A DNA stretch of 64,000 bases from Arsukibacterium sp. UBA5043 (GTDB taxonomy: Bacteria > Pseudomonadota > Gammaproteobacteria > Enterobacterales > Alteromonadaceae), in assembly GCA_002415085.1 (NCBI GenBank), contig DIBV01000009.1, forward strand, positions 1 through 64,000, read 5' to 3'. The notes beneath the pieces were generated by a model, which did no database searches, was not told where the DNA came from, and saw only the letters and a list, made by a program, of their open reading frames with translations. Each line of letters opens with the position of its first letter. Within the stretch, counting starts at the first letter, position 1. The position numbers were made by a program, and so were the translations under genes. Positions 1 through 9,190 of the stretch are shown here, piece by piece.

Positions 1-192
<192 letters not shown>

Positions 193-256
193 TCATTAAC
201 CTGCTTCGCTACTACGTTAAGCTGTGGGCGACAACAGAGGGTAGCGTAGCAGTGTG

Positions 257-300
257 TTGAAGTATCGTGTAAGAAATAAATCTCTATCATGATACTTCAA
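257..300. terminator. 13-bp inverted repeat, possible terminator
   Basis: The arms 257-269 (TTGAAGTATCGTG) and 288-300 (CATGATACTTCAA) pair with one mismatch around an 18-nt loop. A TTTTAT run follows on the plus strand, so it could end the cusA-like transcript. The left arm also resembles sequence at 9140-9169 near the far edge of the island, so an element-end function is an alternative. Confidence 0.4.
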
Positions 301-376
301 TTTTATTACATCTTAATTACTCAACAAACTAACAAATGCGTAGTGGATACTTTTTTAACTTTAAACCAATCATAAT

Positions 377-1111
377 TTATGTAAAAAGCATGATTAATCC
401 ACCAACTATCATAAACAAGTTTTCGGACAGGGAAACAAATCCAAGTGGAACATTGCTGTCACCACCGACACACGCGCATTTAAGGTCACGTTTATCAATA
501 TAAACAGCTTTAAAAACCGAAATAGCGCCCACCGTTCCTATAAAAATAGAGAAAGGAGCTATTGCCATCGCTGGGAGTTGTGCAACCATTCCGATACCGG
601 CAAAAGCCTCAACAAATGGATAAATATACCCATACCTGATCCATTTCATTGCCAGTAAATCATATGTGATAAAGGAATTCGTGAAGCTATATAAATCTTT
701 GAGTTTTTGTACCGCGAGCAGTGTCATTGAAAAAGCAATAAAGAGCATTAGCGTTCGTATTGATAAATATTCACCTGAAACAGAATACTGAAAAGCCAAC
801 GCCAACAACGCAGCAACGGAAAAGATAGTAATTACGGGGGTGTAAGTCGTTCCCGTTTGCCCCGCTTGCCCTTTATTGAAATATTCACGCAAATCGTCAT
901 ATCCGCCAATTCGCTCGCTATCAATAAAAGTCTGTGGTGTTGTTTTAACACCGTGCTTTTCTTTGAACTGATCGGTCTCTTCACGCGAAGTTAAATGGTT
1001 GTCTTCGACCTTATAGCCTTCCCTTTCCAATAAATCTTTTGAACGCAACCCATAAGGACATATATGCTCGTCAGTAACCATTCTGTAAATTATTGCGGTC
1101 TTACTCATCAT
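377..1111 (-). CDS. Glutaredoxin-like domain fused to MauE/DoxX-type membrane domain
   Basis: Residues 1-85 look like a glutaredoxin: a redox site at 18-21 reads CPYG rather than CPYC, so only the first cysteine is kept (monothiol type), and the TTPQTFID segment (57-64) supplies the cis-proline loop. From about residue 92 come four or more hydrophobic helices matching the MauE/DoxX-like redox membrane family. It probably passes electrons or thiol groups across the inner membrane. It lies 12 nt after the DUF305 gene, so the two are co-transcribed. The ORF opens ATG-ATG after AAAGGAG; either ATG is possible. The exact substrate is unknown. Confidence 0.75.
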   Translation of the reverse strand: MMSKTAIIYRMVTDEHICPYGLRSKDLLEREGYKVEDNHLTSREETDQFKEKHGVKTTPQTFIDSERIGGYDDLREYFNKGQAGQTGTTYTPVITIFSVAALLALAFQYSVSGEYLSIRTLMLFIAFSMTLLAVQKLKDLYSFTNSFITYDLLAMKWIRYGYIYPFVEAFAGIGMVAQLPAMAIAPFSIFIGTVGAISVFKAVYIDKRDLKCACVGGDSNVPLGFVSLSENLFMIVGGLIMLFT

Positions 1112-1123
1112 TGTCTCCTTTGT

Positions 1124-1630
1124 TCAGCTACCTTCAAAATTAGGTATGGGTCGTTTGCCGGCTTCATCAACGGTAGTTGCTTTACCATTATCTTTTATAT
1201 CTTGTATTAGCCACTCCATTTCCTCAATTTCCTTTCTCTGAGCCTTAATTATACCCTCAGCCAACTTACGAACTCTGATATCGTTAATGTTGGAGCGTTC
1301 ACTGGTAAGAATTGCAATGGAATGATGAGGAATCATCGCTTTCATGTAGGCGGTATCAGATATTAAGGTTTGCGAGCGAACTAGGTACAAATTACCAGCA
1401 AATAGCACCATGGCACCCAGTAGAATAACAGCATTAAGTTTTTTATTCGTATACATGCCAAGCATAAACACCAGCATGATAATGGCCATACCAGCTCCCA
1501 TGTAGAGAGCCATATACATCCTGGTTTCGCTGAACCAAATATGTGATACCGCGTACGTGTTTAAATACATCATTACAAGCATCGCAATAGTTGAGGTAAA
1601 TATCATTGCTGCAAATTTTATGTATTTCAT
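1124..1630 (-). CDS. DUF305-domain membrane protein, copper-resistance associated
   Basis: Three N-terminal transmembrane helices (about 5-28, 37-59, 66-84) precede a periplasmic DUF305 domain with the characteristic MIPHHSIAI motif (99-107) and a following helix rich in charged residues. DUF305 proteins are ferritin-like-fold proteins often found in copper or metal resistance clusters; their biochemical role is not settled. A good AAGGA ribosome site stands 7 nt before the ATG. It is the first gene of a two-gene unit with the glutaredoxin-MauE protein and probably shares its control. Confidence 0.8.
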   Translation of the reverse strand: MKYIKFAAMIFTSTIAMLVMMYLNTYAVSHIWFSETRMYMALYMGAGMAIIMLVFMLGMYTNKKLNAVILLGAMVLFAGNLYLVRSQTLISDTAYMKAMIPHHSIAILTSERSNINDIRVRKLAEGIIKAQRKEIEEMEWLIQDIKDNGKATTVDEAGKRPIPNFEGS

Positions 1631-1962
1631 GTGTAATCCTTACTTAAGAAAGCTCTCAGGTGTGAAAAACATTCTTGAATGACTTGAAGTTTTCGACAAT
1701 CTTTTGAATTAATTCAATATTTGTGCCAATAGTGCATAAATACGAAGGTGGCGCGGAGAGTGCACACGTTGCTTCTTCTGCACAACTGCGTATTTCAGTG
1801 ATCCCTAACAGCGATTCAGGAGTTTATCCGATGATCTGTTAACGGTTCTGTTCAGTTCTGGTTGCAATGTATATGCAAGTAAATAAGCGGCGATCTTGAC
1901 CTTTATCAACCCAACTTACCTGGCAGTCTATGTGGGGGACGCGTGAAACCGAAAAGTTGAAA
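1631..1962. other. Intergenic gap with no recognised gene
   Basis: This 332-base stretch separates the metal-related pair from the recombinase operon. I see no coding frame with a convincing start and no tRNA. It must hold the promoter of the DUF305 gene (right of 1630) and the 3' end of the recombinase operon. Confidence 0.5.
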
Positions 1963-2430
1963 CTACCTATCAAAAATTCCAATGATTTCACCAGTGTCAG
2001 AGTTAACACTAAAAACTTTTTCTGTCACACCTAACTTATGTGCCAATTGATTTTTCAAATCAATATTTTCGCTTCTTAGCTGATCGTTCAATCGATAGTA
2101 CTCAGTAAGCTTTATAATTAACTCTATTGGTTTTTGCGCTTTATTATCAGATAACTGCTTTACCTGTTTTCGGGCAATTTTTAGTTTTGCTGTTAGATCA
2201 GAAATTTGGCTTTTAAGCACTTCCACTTCATTACTGAGTTTAGTAGCTTCTTGGTGTTTTTTTGCAGCCTCAATGGCGTCTTTAAGATCTCCAAACTCTG
2301 CGTAACGAAAATTTGTATGACTAAAGTTAGCCCTCGTAGACACAGAGTTCATGTTTACCTTTGTACCTTCGGCTACCATTGCTTTCAGCGCATCATACCC
2401 ACGTTCTAAAGGGGTTTTTTCATGGTTCAT
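1963..2430 (-). CDS. Small coiled-coil protein of the recombinase operon (TnpC/GMT-like accessory)
   Basis: The 155-residue protein begins with a short region resembling a helix-turn-helix (KTPLERGYDALKAM, then VNMNSVSTRANFSHTNFRY) followed by a long charged helix (about 62-130) with heptad-like spacing. This layout matches the small accessory proteins of Tn554-type transposons (TnpC) and of the VPA1267 type that accompany tyrosine-recombinase trios. A role as DNA-binding directionality or insertion-orientation factor is inferred. Its ATG overlaps the stop of the preceding 697-residue recombinase by 4 nt, so translation is coupled. Confidence 0.7.
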   Translation of the reverse strand: MNHEKTPLERGYDALKAMVAEGTKVNMNSVSTRANFSHTNFRYAEFGDLKDAIEAAKKHQEATKLSNEVEVLKSQISDLTAKLKIARKQVKQLSDNKAQKPIELIIKLTEYYRLNDQLRSENIDLKNQLAHKLGVTEKVFSVNSDTGEIIGIFDR

Positions 2431-4520
2431 TCTGTTACTCCTCCACTTTGTGTTATTCTGTTGACCGTTGAATTCAATGCATATTCGGCAGCTTTAAGGT
2501 CTTTTTTATAAGCAATTACAAAAAGTTCCATGTCTTGCTGTTTCTCGAGTGGAAGAGACTCGATGATAGCAAGTTTTTTTTCCGCTCTTATTTTCAGTGC
2601 TTTCCAATGAATTTTGTGACTTTCTGCAACGATGAAAGAAGGACAATAAACACACCCGGAGGGCACCGAAGCTCCATTTATTTTGCAGCTATCTCCAGCG
2701 GTACAGTAGCCATGAGGAAGTCCCCTAATGGTTTCAAGATTTTTGGCGAAAAACCGCTTCAGTTCTGCGAGATCTTTAAAGTGAATCTGACTGATGACTT
2801 GTGCGTTTGGTGAATTTGAATTGGTAACTCCGATTACAAGCTCACGCGCAGCTTTATTGAAACGTTCTCCAGCTCCTCCTCTTAAAGTTTCTTTACTAGC
2901 TTGCTCAGTTAGCTCGTTGGCAATCGCAACGGTCATCAACTGCTCATAACCATCAACCAGATCGATTAGTTCCTCATGTGACAAAACACCTTTGTCAGCA
3001 TAGATCTTAGTCATTGCTAGGGTTAGGTGTTTAAACTGATCTGCAATATCGTCAAGCTCTCCAAGCTTATTGGCTACTACGAAATAAGCAAAGGTGTGCC
3101 GAAACATGTGATTTGATAGTCGCAGAGAATCTCCTACGACATACGGAATTCCTCTATTCTTACCTCGTAATATTGAGTAATTTTGATCTAATCTCTCTAG
3201 CTCTTCGATAGCATCAGAGGTAACCGTCAAATCAAACTTGTCTGCGAAATGTGGGGATTTCACATTAAGGTCCTTAAAGTGACCAGATTTTGCATAGCTT
3301 ATTGAGTTCGCGCTATGCGTCACACCGAATAACAATTTCTCATTCATACCAACCTTTATGTTATGAATTAAAGACTCTTTAATATTGTTATGGTAGTTAT
3401 TAAGAAGGAGTTTCGCTCTTTTTTCTAAGCCTTTTACATACCTTTCTAACAATTTAATTGCTATGTAAGTATCTTCATTAGCAATCCAGGTGTCTAAGAA
3501 AGCAGTTTCAACTGTTTTATGAGTTTCAGCTTCAACAAGATATTTGCCATTTTTAGGATCTGATTTATCTGCACAGCCCAACCGACAGGATAAAACCTCA
3601 TTGTACCTCATTCCGGTAAATAAAAGAATGTGAATATAAACCGCAACTTTAAGGTCAACAAAGTACTCGGCCAATTCATTTAATGCTTCATGAGCCCCGG
3701 AACATCTAGCTGAGTAGTTTAAAAGATCTGCTCCTTTCCATTTCTTATGTTTTAAAGGCTGTTTCAAGAGATACTCAATCATAATATCATTGCTGGCTTC
3801 CCAGGCTTCTATCCTTTTGCTGCATTCTTCAATAACGGTTTTAGCAAATTTGGCAATGTTCCGTGCGATACAAGTGGGAATAATCGGGTGGGAAAGAGAG
3901 GTTGTATTTTCTTTAAATACTTCATTTAGAACTTCTTGAAGAAGCTTTGATACGCGATCACTAATTAGGCCTAAGCTTTTAGCTGAGTTAAAACAATCGT
4001 GGAAAACTCTCGGTTTGTTGATTGGTGAAGTTGCTTTAACAACTTTGGTAATATAATCCGTTAAAAGTGTTCGCAGCTTTAACTCGGAAAGTTTATCTAA
4101 CTGATGAAATGAGTTGTATCCTTTCTCTATCAACCAGCTCCCCATCCGTTTCAATGCTGCCAGCTTTGTTTGAAGCGTTGAAAGTTTTTCTCCAGTGTAT
4201 CCTTTGCCATGTCCTTGAAAGTGGCTTACAAGTGCATAAATTCGTAATTGAAAGGCTATCTCACTGCTATCGCAAGGAAAATTCAAGTGTCTGTTCGAGT
4301 TTTCGTTACTAAACCACGTTTCTGCACCAAATAAAACAGCTCCATCTTTTTTAGAATCTAAATGTTTAGCTATCCAGAGGCTGGTTGTATCGAATGAGTG
4401 TCGGTTGTATCCAGCTTTTACTATGTCTGACATCGGCTTGACTTTGTACAAACCCTGACTGTTCGTAGTTATACAGATATCTGTTATATTAACTACTTTT
4501 TGTACATCAAATAAATCCAT
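2427..4520 (-). CDS. Tyrosine recombinase/integrase, Tn554 TnpB-like (697 aa)
   Basis: All main catalytic residues of a tyrosine recombinase are visible: Arg305 in TGMRYNEVL, the HxxR box at 471-474 (HMFRHTFAY), His498 (QFKHLT) and Tyr507 (TKIYAD). The N-terminal 290 residues are a large, mostly helical DNA-binding region. After the catalytic domain there is a cysteine cluster (Cys606, 612, 623, 626) and His635, likely a zinc site, a feature shared with large transposon integrases of the Tn554 TnpB type. It starts immediately after the stop of the 1043-residue gene and overlaps the small coiled-coil gene, so all are made together. The length is about twice that of a phage integrase. Confidence 0.85.
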   Translation of the reverse strand: MDLFDVQKVVNITDICITTNSQGLYKVKPMSDIVKAGYNRHSFDTTSLWIAKHLDSKKDGAVLFGAETWFSNENSNRHLNFPCDSSEIAFQLRIYALVSHFQGHGKGYTGEKLSTLQTKLAALKRMGSWLIEKGYNSFHQLDKLSELKLRTLLTDYITKVVKATSPINKPRVFHDCFNSAKSLGLISDRVSKLLQEVLNEVFKENTTSLSHPIIPTCIARNIAKFAKTVIEECSKRIEAWEASNDIMIEYLLKQPLKHKKWKGADLLNYSARCSGAHEALNELAEYFVDLKVAVYIHILLFTGMRYNEVLSCRLGCADKSDPKNGKYLVEAETHKTVETAFLDTWIANEDTYIAIKLLERYVKGLEKRAKLLLNNYHNNIKESLIHNIKVGMNEKLLFGVTHSANSISYAKSGHFKDLNVKSPHFADKFDLTVTSDAIEELERLDQNYSILRGKNRGIPYVVGDSLRLSNHMFRHTFAYFVVANKLGELDDIADQFKHLTLAMTKIYADKGVLSHEELIDLVDGYEQLMTVAIANELTEQASKETLRGGAGERFNKAARELVIGVTNSNSPNAQVISQIHFKDLAELKRFFAKNLETIRGLPHGYCTAGDSCKINGASVPSGCVYCPSFIVAESHKIHWKALKIRAEKKLAIIESLPLEKQQDMELFVIAYKKDLKAAEYALNSTVNRITQSGGVTE

Positions 4521-7500
4521 CTAAACAACCTCCCAGTCTTGATGCACACCATGCTCATTGAAAATTTGTTTACCATTTTCAATAGCCCTTGGTTCTATCT
4601 CAGCCAGATCATCCAAGATACTCTTTACTCTAAGTTGAATTTTTTCTATTGAGCGCTGCTGATCGCTTCCATCATTACCACCAATCGAGTAGGAAGCTGA
4701 TATCATTCTTTGAATAACAACTTTCTCAAATGATAATAATCGCCATACATGCTCTGCATCTGCTATACAGCGAAAATGATCACAGAATAAACAAGCACCA
4801 AAATTAGCACAGCCACTAATTTCATCTTCTTTAAAAAAGTTTCTATTTTTCTTTTTAAATTCAGTTACAACGACTGAGTCATGTTTCTGAGTGCAGCGAC
4901 CTGTAGGTGTCTGTTTAGATCCAATCGGTGGCTTGGATACAAAAATAACATTATCTGAAATATCCCGTAGAAAAAAATCTCCCATAACAGTGGTAGCTTT
5001 TGTTAAACTTTCTTCTGTCTCCGCTCCATCCATTCTAAGATAATACTGATAAAATGCTTGCGGCGTATGCATCCCAGCCTTTTGGTATCTCTCAAAGTTC
5101 TTCGCAACTTTTCTGTAGGTATAATTCATACCTTTTTTACGTATCTTAGTGACCGAAAATGACTCATGAATTCCCTCACTTTTAAGCATCTTATTAATGC
5201 AACTCGTAAAAGATTGAGTATTGAGAATTCTTACTTTCTGACCATTTTTATATGCAAAAATTCGGCGTTGAAGGTTAGGCTTGGTGTGTTTTTCAGCAAT
5301 ACCAATGGTCATCTGTCGGATGAACTCTAGGTTTGATATTACTGCGGCTGTTACCTTTCCTGTCTCGTATTCATTCAGCGCACTATCTGCATTGATCAAT
5401 TGTTTCTTATCATCAGCAGAAAACCTAACCCAATCAGTTTTATAATTAGCCCTACGTTTGAAAAGCCTTACGGCAGCTGTTTTATTGCCTTGAAAGGTAG
5501 TATCAAAATATACTAGATCGTCGCAGTCTAACTCAAGCGTTGGTGTCAGATTCCAACCTGTTTTCAGAAGAATTCTTGCAGCGTGAAGACTTAGTTTCTG
5601 CAAGTTAGTTAAATTTTCGCGGCGTAGACATTTTTCTATAGCATAAGCGATATGTACCACTTGTTCGAACGAGTACAAATCTCTATTGCTATTTCGCGCC
5701 GCAAGCTTTTGTGTTTTGGAGTTCGATACTCGAAATGTGTCAGACTTATCCACTTCAAAAAATTCTACTACTTGATTTAAAGCTGTTTGCATTGCCACAG
5801 CATATGATGATTTTAATATTTTTGAATTAGTGTCGCGCAATATCATTTGCCTAAAATGCTTTAGTAGTCTGTTGTTAAATTTTGCTAGGGCATAAATGCC
5901 AAAGCTGTTGAGTAGTTCAATATCATCAATGTTAAGTGTATCGTGATACTTTTTAAAAATGATTTGAGTAAGTGTTAAATGGCTTTTAACTGTTAAAATT
6001 TGTTTTGCATTGCTGTCAGTTCTGGTTTTACTTACCTCAGCATACTCCAATAAATTGTCAAAAACACATTTATACTTAGAAGCGACAAAGCTAAAGTCTA
6101 CATAAGAAGAAATTCCATCATTTTCGTTCTCAAATAGTATAGTAAAAGGTAAAAAATGATTAATTTTTACGTTGCTGTTACATATAAAATTATACATCTC
6201 AAGAGCTGCGCGGATAGGCTGCCGATTAGTTATACTTTCTCCTTCAGCAGTAACCTCAATATGTTTACCTAGAAGAAAAAAGCCGTGACCATTATTTTCT
6301 GCAAGCCCGCGAATTCCTTTGCCTTTTAGCATCTGAATTACGGTAGAAATTTCCTCATTTTTTTGATGAGCATATAAATACTTTGCAAAAGATTTTTGAT
6401 TTGAAAGCTTGTAAGCAGGAGCTTTTTGGCTATCCAGGTATCTGCGATATTCCGTCATAAAAGTGAAAGATATTGATTGGATATAAGTGAAAAATTGTTC
6501 TTCACTCCGAAGATCAACCAATAGATACTCCCCATAAATCTTTGGTGCAATGCGCTTTAAAAATGCATTAAAAGCATGAGGGGGATTCTGGAAGCTACTA
6601 ATATACTTGTTAACGATATCTGGATTCTCAGTTAAAATCATTTGAATGCTTGAGTTTTCAGTTATATTTTTGAGTCCACTTTCTAGAAGTTTTTGAATGT
6701 GGTTAACCGTAGAATTCAAATTTTCTGAAATTGTAGCATCAGATTTGTTCCCATCATCATCATACCAACTGCCAACAGTTTCTATCAGTACTTTTAAGCT
6801 AGAGAACTCTCGGTAACTTAAACTCATAGCCCGAGAAATATCAATTGATTGTCTTTTTAAAATTACATGCGAGTACGGGGGGAAGGTTTGATTTAGATGC
6901 ATTGACCGCAGGTTAGCTAACGCGTCATCAAACTTAGTAGGTATTTTTCTTTTATTGATTGATTCATGTACACCCAGGTGCTCAATAATGGCGTTGTCGT
7001 CATTCTCAATTAAACAGTCCAAACCAAGCTCAATAAATCGTTTCAAAACATCTGCCGGAAGCTTTACCCACAGAATTGGCAACATTTCAATTAAAGAGTG
7101 AATGCTATGGTACAGTCTCATTTTACTTAAGGTATGGCTACTATTGTCACCTAAAGTTGCACGTTCATACATATTGGCTATTTGACGTGCCAATGGTATT
7201 GAGTAAGGTTTAAACTTAAGATGTAGTTCAAAAGGTAGCGGTTTTAGCTGAACATTGCCGGTGTGCAAGGCAAGGATATTGAAAAAGCCAATATCCGCGC
7301 TAGCCGCAGCTTTTGGACTTATTTTTAGTGCTACTTGCTTGTTTAGCTCCCACTCAAACTTATCCCTATTATTTTTATCGATCAGCGCATCCAAGCCGAA
7401 TCGTTTGATGTCAGTCAGTAATTCTACCGGCAAACTGTCCATTAGATATGGCATAGCCTTTTGAAAGTTGATTAATGAACGTCGAAAATTACCGATTGTA

Positions 7501-7652
7501 AGAGTGACATTATCATTAACACTAATTTGCTCAACAACTTTTACTGGTAAAGATTGCTTCCAAAGCTTATCCATTTGAACTGCTAAAACTTCAGAGTATT
7601 GAACAAATTCTGCAGGTATTGTTGCGATTTGTATTTTTTTAGGTCGAGCCAT
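4521..7652 (-). CDS. Large recombinase-like protein of a mobile-element operon (1043 aa, VPA1269/GmtZ-like)
   Basis: This 1043-residue protein starts MARPKKIQIATI and has a mostly helical N-terminal two thirds with no recognised motif. The C-terminal part looks like a worn tyrosine-recombinase fold: the region KTGWNLTPTLELDCDDLVYFD takes the place of the arginine box but lacks the arginine, and FYQYYLRMD could be the tyrosine helix. It ends with a zinc-type cluster, Cys948, 954, 957 and 962, followed by HVWRLLSF. I believe this matches the VPA1269/GmtZ family of Gamma-Mobile-Trio islands, recalled rather than searched. Its start overlaps the upstream recombinase by 14 nt. It may act as a structural partner of the two active recombinases. 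Confidence 0.65.
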   Translation of the reverse strand: MARPKKIQIATIPAEFVQYSEVLAVQMDKLWKQSLPVKVVEQISVNDNVTLTIGNFRRSLINFQKAMPYLMDSLPVELLTDIKRFGLDALIDKNNRDKFEWELNKQVALKISPKAAASADIGFFNILALHTGNVQLKPLPFELHLKFKPYSIPLARQIANMYERATLGDNSSHTLSKMRLYHSIHSLIEMLPILWVKLPADVLKRFIELGLDCLIENDDNAIIEHLGVHESINKRKIPTKFDDALANLRSMHLNQTFPPYSHVILKRQSIDISRAMSLSYREFSSLKVLIETVGSWYDDDGNKSDATISENLNSTVNHIQKLLESGLKNITENSSIQMILTENPDIVNKYISSFQNPPHAFNAFLKRIAPKIYGEYLLVDLRSEEQFFTYIQSISFTFMTEYRRYLDSQKAPAYKLSNQKSFAKYLYAHQKNEEISTVIQMLKGKGIRGLAENNGHGFFLLGKHIEVTAEGESITNRQPIRAALEMYNFICNSNVKINHFLPFTILFENENDGISSYVDFSFVASKYKCVFDNLLEYAEVSKTRTDSNAKQILTVKSHLTLTQIIFKKYHDTLNIDDIELLNSFGIYALAKFNNRLLKHFRQMILRDTNSKILKSSYAVAMQTALNQVVEFFEVDKSDTFRVSNSKTQKLAARNSNRDLYSFEQVVHIAYAIEKCLRRENLTNLQKLSLHAARILLKTGWNLTPTLELDCDDLVYFDTTFQGNKTAAVRLFKRRANYKTDWVRFSADDKKQLINADSALNEYETGKVTAAVISNLEFIRQMTIGIAEKHTKPNLQRRIFAYKNGQKVRILNTQSFTSCINKMLKSEGIHESFSVTKIRKKGMNYTYRKVAKNFERYQKAGMHTPQAFYQYYLRMDGAETEESLTKATTVMGDFFLRDISDNVIFVSKPPIGSKQTPTGRCTQKHDSVVVTEFKKKNRNFFKEDEISGCANFGACLFCDHFRCIADAEHVWRLLSFEKVVIQRMISASYSIGGNDGSDQQRSIEKIQLRVKSILDDLAEIEPRAIENGKQIFNEHGVHQDWEVV

Positions 7653-9093
7653 CTATAGGCTCCTCAGATAGCTTTTTTACATTCCGATAAATGTCTTCAA
7701 CCCAATCATGCATTGCTCCAAACTCACTTGGGTCTGTTGCTTTAGCAAAATCGATGTAGCTCTCAGTTACTATGCTTTTTTCATGGCCCATCCATTTACG
7801 CAGGATAGCTCTCACTCGTCTTGGGTCTTCGAGCTTTTGGATGAGATACATAGCTAGATATGTTCCAAAAGTTGAACGTAGGTCATGGTAGCTGCGTTTT
7901 AAGACTTCCACCCCCTTGTTTCGTTGTTCTTTCCTCGCATATCTAATACTATCTCCGGCTGTTGTATCTGCCATCCGCTCTCCAGAGCTGTTCAAAAATA
8001 ATGGTAGGGGTTGCTCCGGATTATTGATTTGATATTTCTCTTCATGTATTTTTCTTCGGTTTTTCCAACGCGCAGTTTGAGTGTATTCAAATAGTTGCCC
8101 CATCAACGCTGATGATATGTTAATTGGTTTTTGCATGTGATGTTTTCGTACTAGACCAATTTTGTAGACAGAACGCGTAGGTGACTCCGATGGATTGACA
8201 ATGTCGCAATAATCAATTTTTACAACTTCAAATGACCGCAATCCAGCAAGGTAGGCGCATTTAAGGAATAGGCCATAAGTAGGATGCTTCGCAACATTGG
8301 TGTTTAACAACGCAGCAAGCTCTTGTCTGTTAAAAGGTTGCAATGCTTCTGGTTTGCGCGCCTTTTGTTTAAATTTTTTTGGTATTGACAGGTTACTAAC
8401 CCAAGCTTGAATCGAGGATCCTGAGGAGTTCTTGTTCGGAATTGAATAGAGGATATCGAAATCGTTACTTTTTTTCTTTCTTATAGCTTTCAACTCAAGT
8501 TCGAAAGGTAATTTCTCAGCTATACCTCTATGGTAAGACCAGATGTAAAACTCTCGGACTCGCCGAATCATTCTATTCGCAGTGCTCCAGCTAAGGTCGT
8601 TTCTTTTGATTCTTTCAACGAGATAGCGCTGATATTTCCAAATGGGTAGGTCTTCAATATCTGATGTTATCGAAGATGTTGAGATAGGTGTCGCGATTAA
8701 CTCCAAATACGATAACTCATTTCTACAGAGAAAATCGAGGAAGAGTTTTAGATCTTTGGAAATGCTTTCTACAGTTTTAATGTCTAATGGTTCACCACGC
8801 ATCGAAGCCACATAACCCTGACTCCATGCTCTCGAGATATCCCGAGTGTTGCGCCTTGTTGAATATTCACCTTTTGCCCGCTGGATTAGAAACAGATTCA
8901 TCTCACAGCAGACATCAAGCATTGAAGATTGATAGATAAGTGGGAAGGCGTCGATACAGTCTGAGGTACGATACGATATTTGCTTAAAACCATATTCATC
9001 AAGCAAAGGGGAGCCGTCTTTTGATGTCTGAAATGTAGCTATTGCACCAATGTTTAGCGATACCTTTATGCGTACTGCAGATGAATCGACCAT
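7639..9093 (-). CDS. Tyrosine recombinase/integrase, first gene of mobile-element operon (484 aa)
   Basis: An intact catalytic domain is seen: Arg286 (AGLRSFEV), a candidate lysine near 311-316, HxxR at 403-406 (SYHDLRSTFG), His437 (WMGHEKS) and Tyr446 (TESYID). The N-terminal 250 residues hold the core-binding helices. It is the promoter-proximal gene of the four-gene recombinase operon and lies closest to the element edge, reading inward, as usual for an integrase. It resembles the GmtY/VPA1270 recombinase of GMT islands and TnpA of Tn554, by layout. It would cut and rejoin the element ends during excision and insertion. The ATG at 9093 has only a weak ribosome site. Confidence 0.85.
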   Translation of the reverse strand: MVDSSAVRIKVSLNIGAIATFQTSKDGSPLLDEYGFKQISYRTSDCIDAFPLIYQSSMLDVCCEMNLFLIQRAKGEYSTRRNTRDISRAWSQGYVASMRGEPLDIKTVESISKDLKLFLDFLCRNELSYLELIATPISTSSITSDIEDLPIWKYQRYLVERIKRNDLSWSTANRMIRRVREFYIWSYHRGIAEKLPFELELKAIRKKKSNDFDILYSIPNKNSSGSSIQAWVSNLSIPKKFKQKARKPEALQPFNRQELAALLNTNVAKHPTYGLFLKCAYLAGLRSFEVVKIDYCDIVNPSESPTRSVYKIGLVRKHHMQKPINISSALMGQLFEYTQTARWKNRRKIHEEKYQINNPEQPLPLFLNSSGERMADTTAGDSIRYARKEQRNKGVEVLKRSYHDLRSTFGTYLAMYLIQKLEDPRRVRAILRKWMGHEKSIVTESYIDFAKATDPSEFGAMHDWVEDIYRNVKKLSEEPIDGST

Positions 9094-9143
9094 ATCGCCA
9101 TCACTCGCTCAACGTTAGCCAACGTGTATTATCTTTGTATTGA

Positions 9144-9171
9144 AGTATAGCCGCGTAACAAGATAAATCAA
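9144..9171 (-). promoter_or_regulatory. Candidate sigma70 promoter of the recombinase operon
   Basis: On the minus strand, TTGATT (9166-9171) and TATACT (9144-9149) are separated by 16 nt, about 50 nt upstream of the integrase ATG. The site is between the integrase and the phoH remnant, so it would lie inside the element end, and recombinase binding there could repress it. Confidence 0.5.
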
Positions 9172-9190
9172 ATTTATTATAATGGGGTAG

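Noticed and set aside
1963-9093. Prophage interpretation of the recombinase block
   Set aside because: No phage structural, lysis or replication gene is present; the two-recombinase operon with accessory helical protein fits a transposon-like island.
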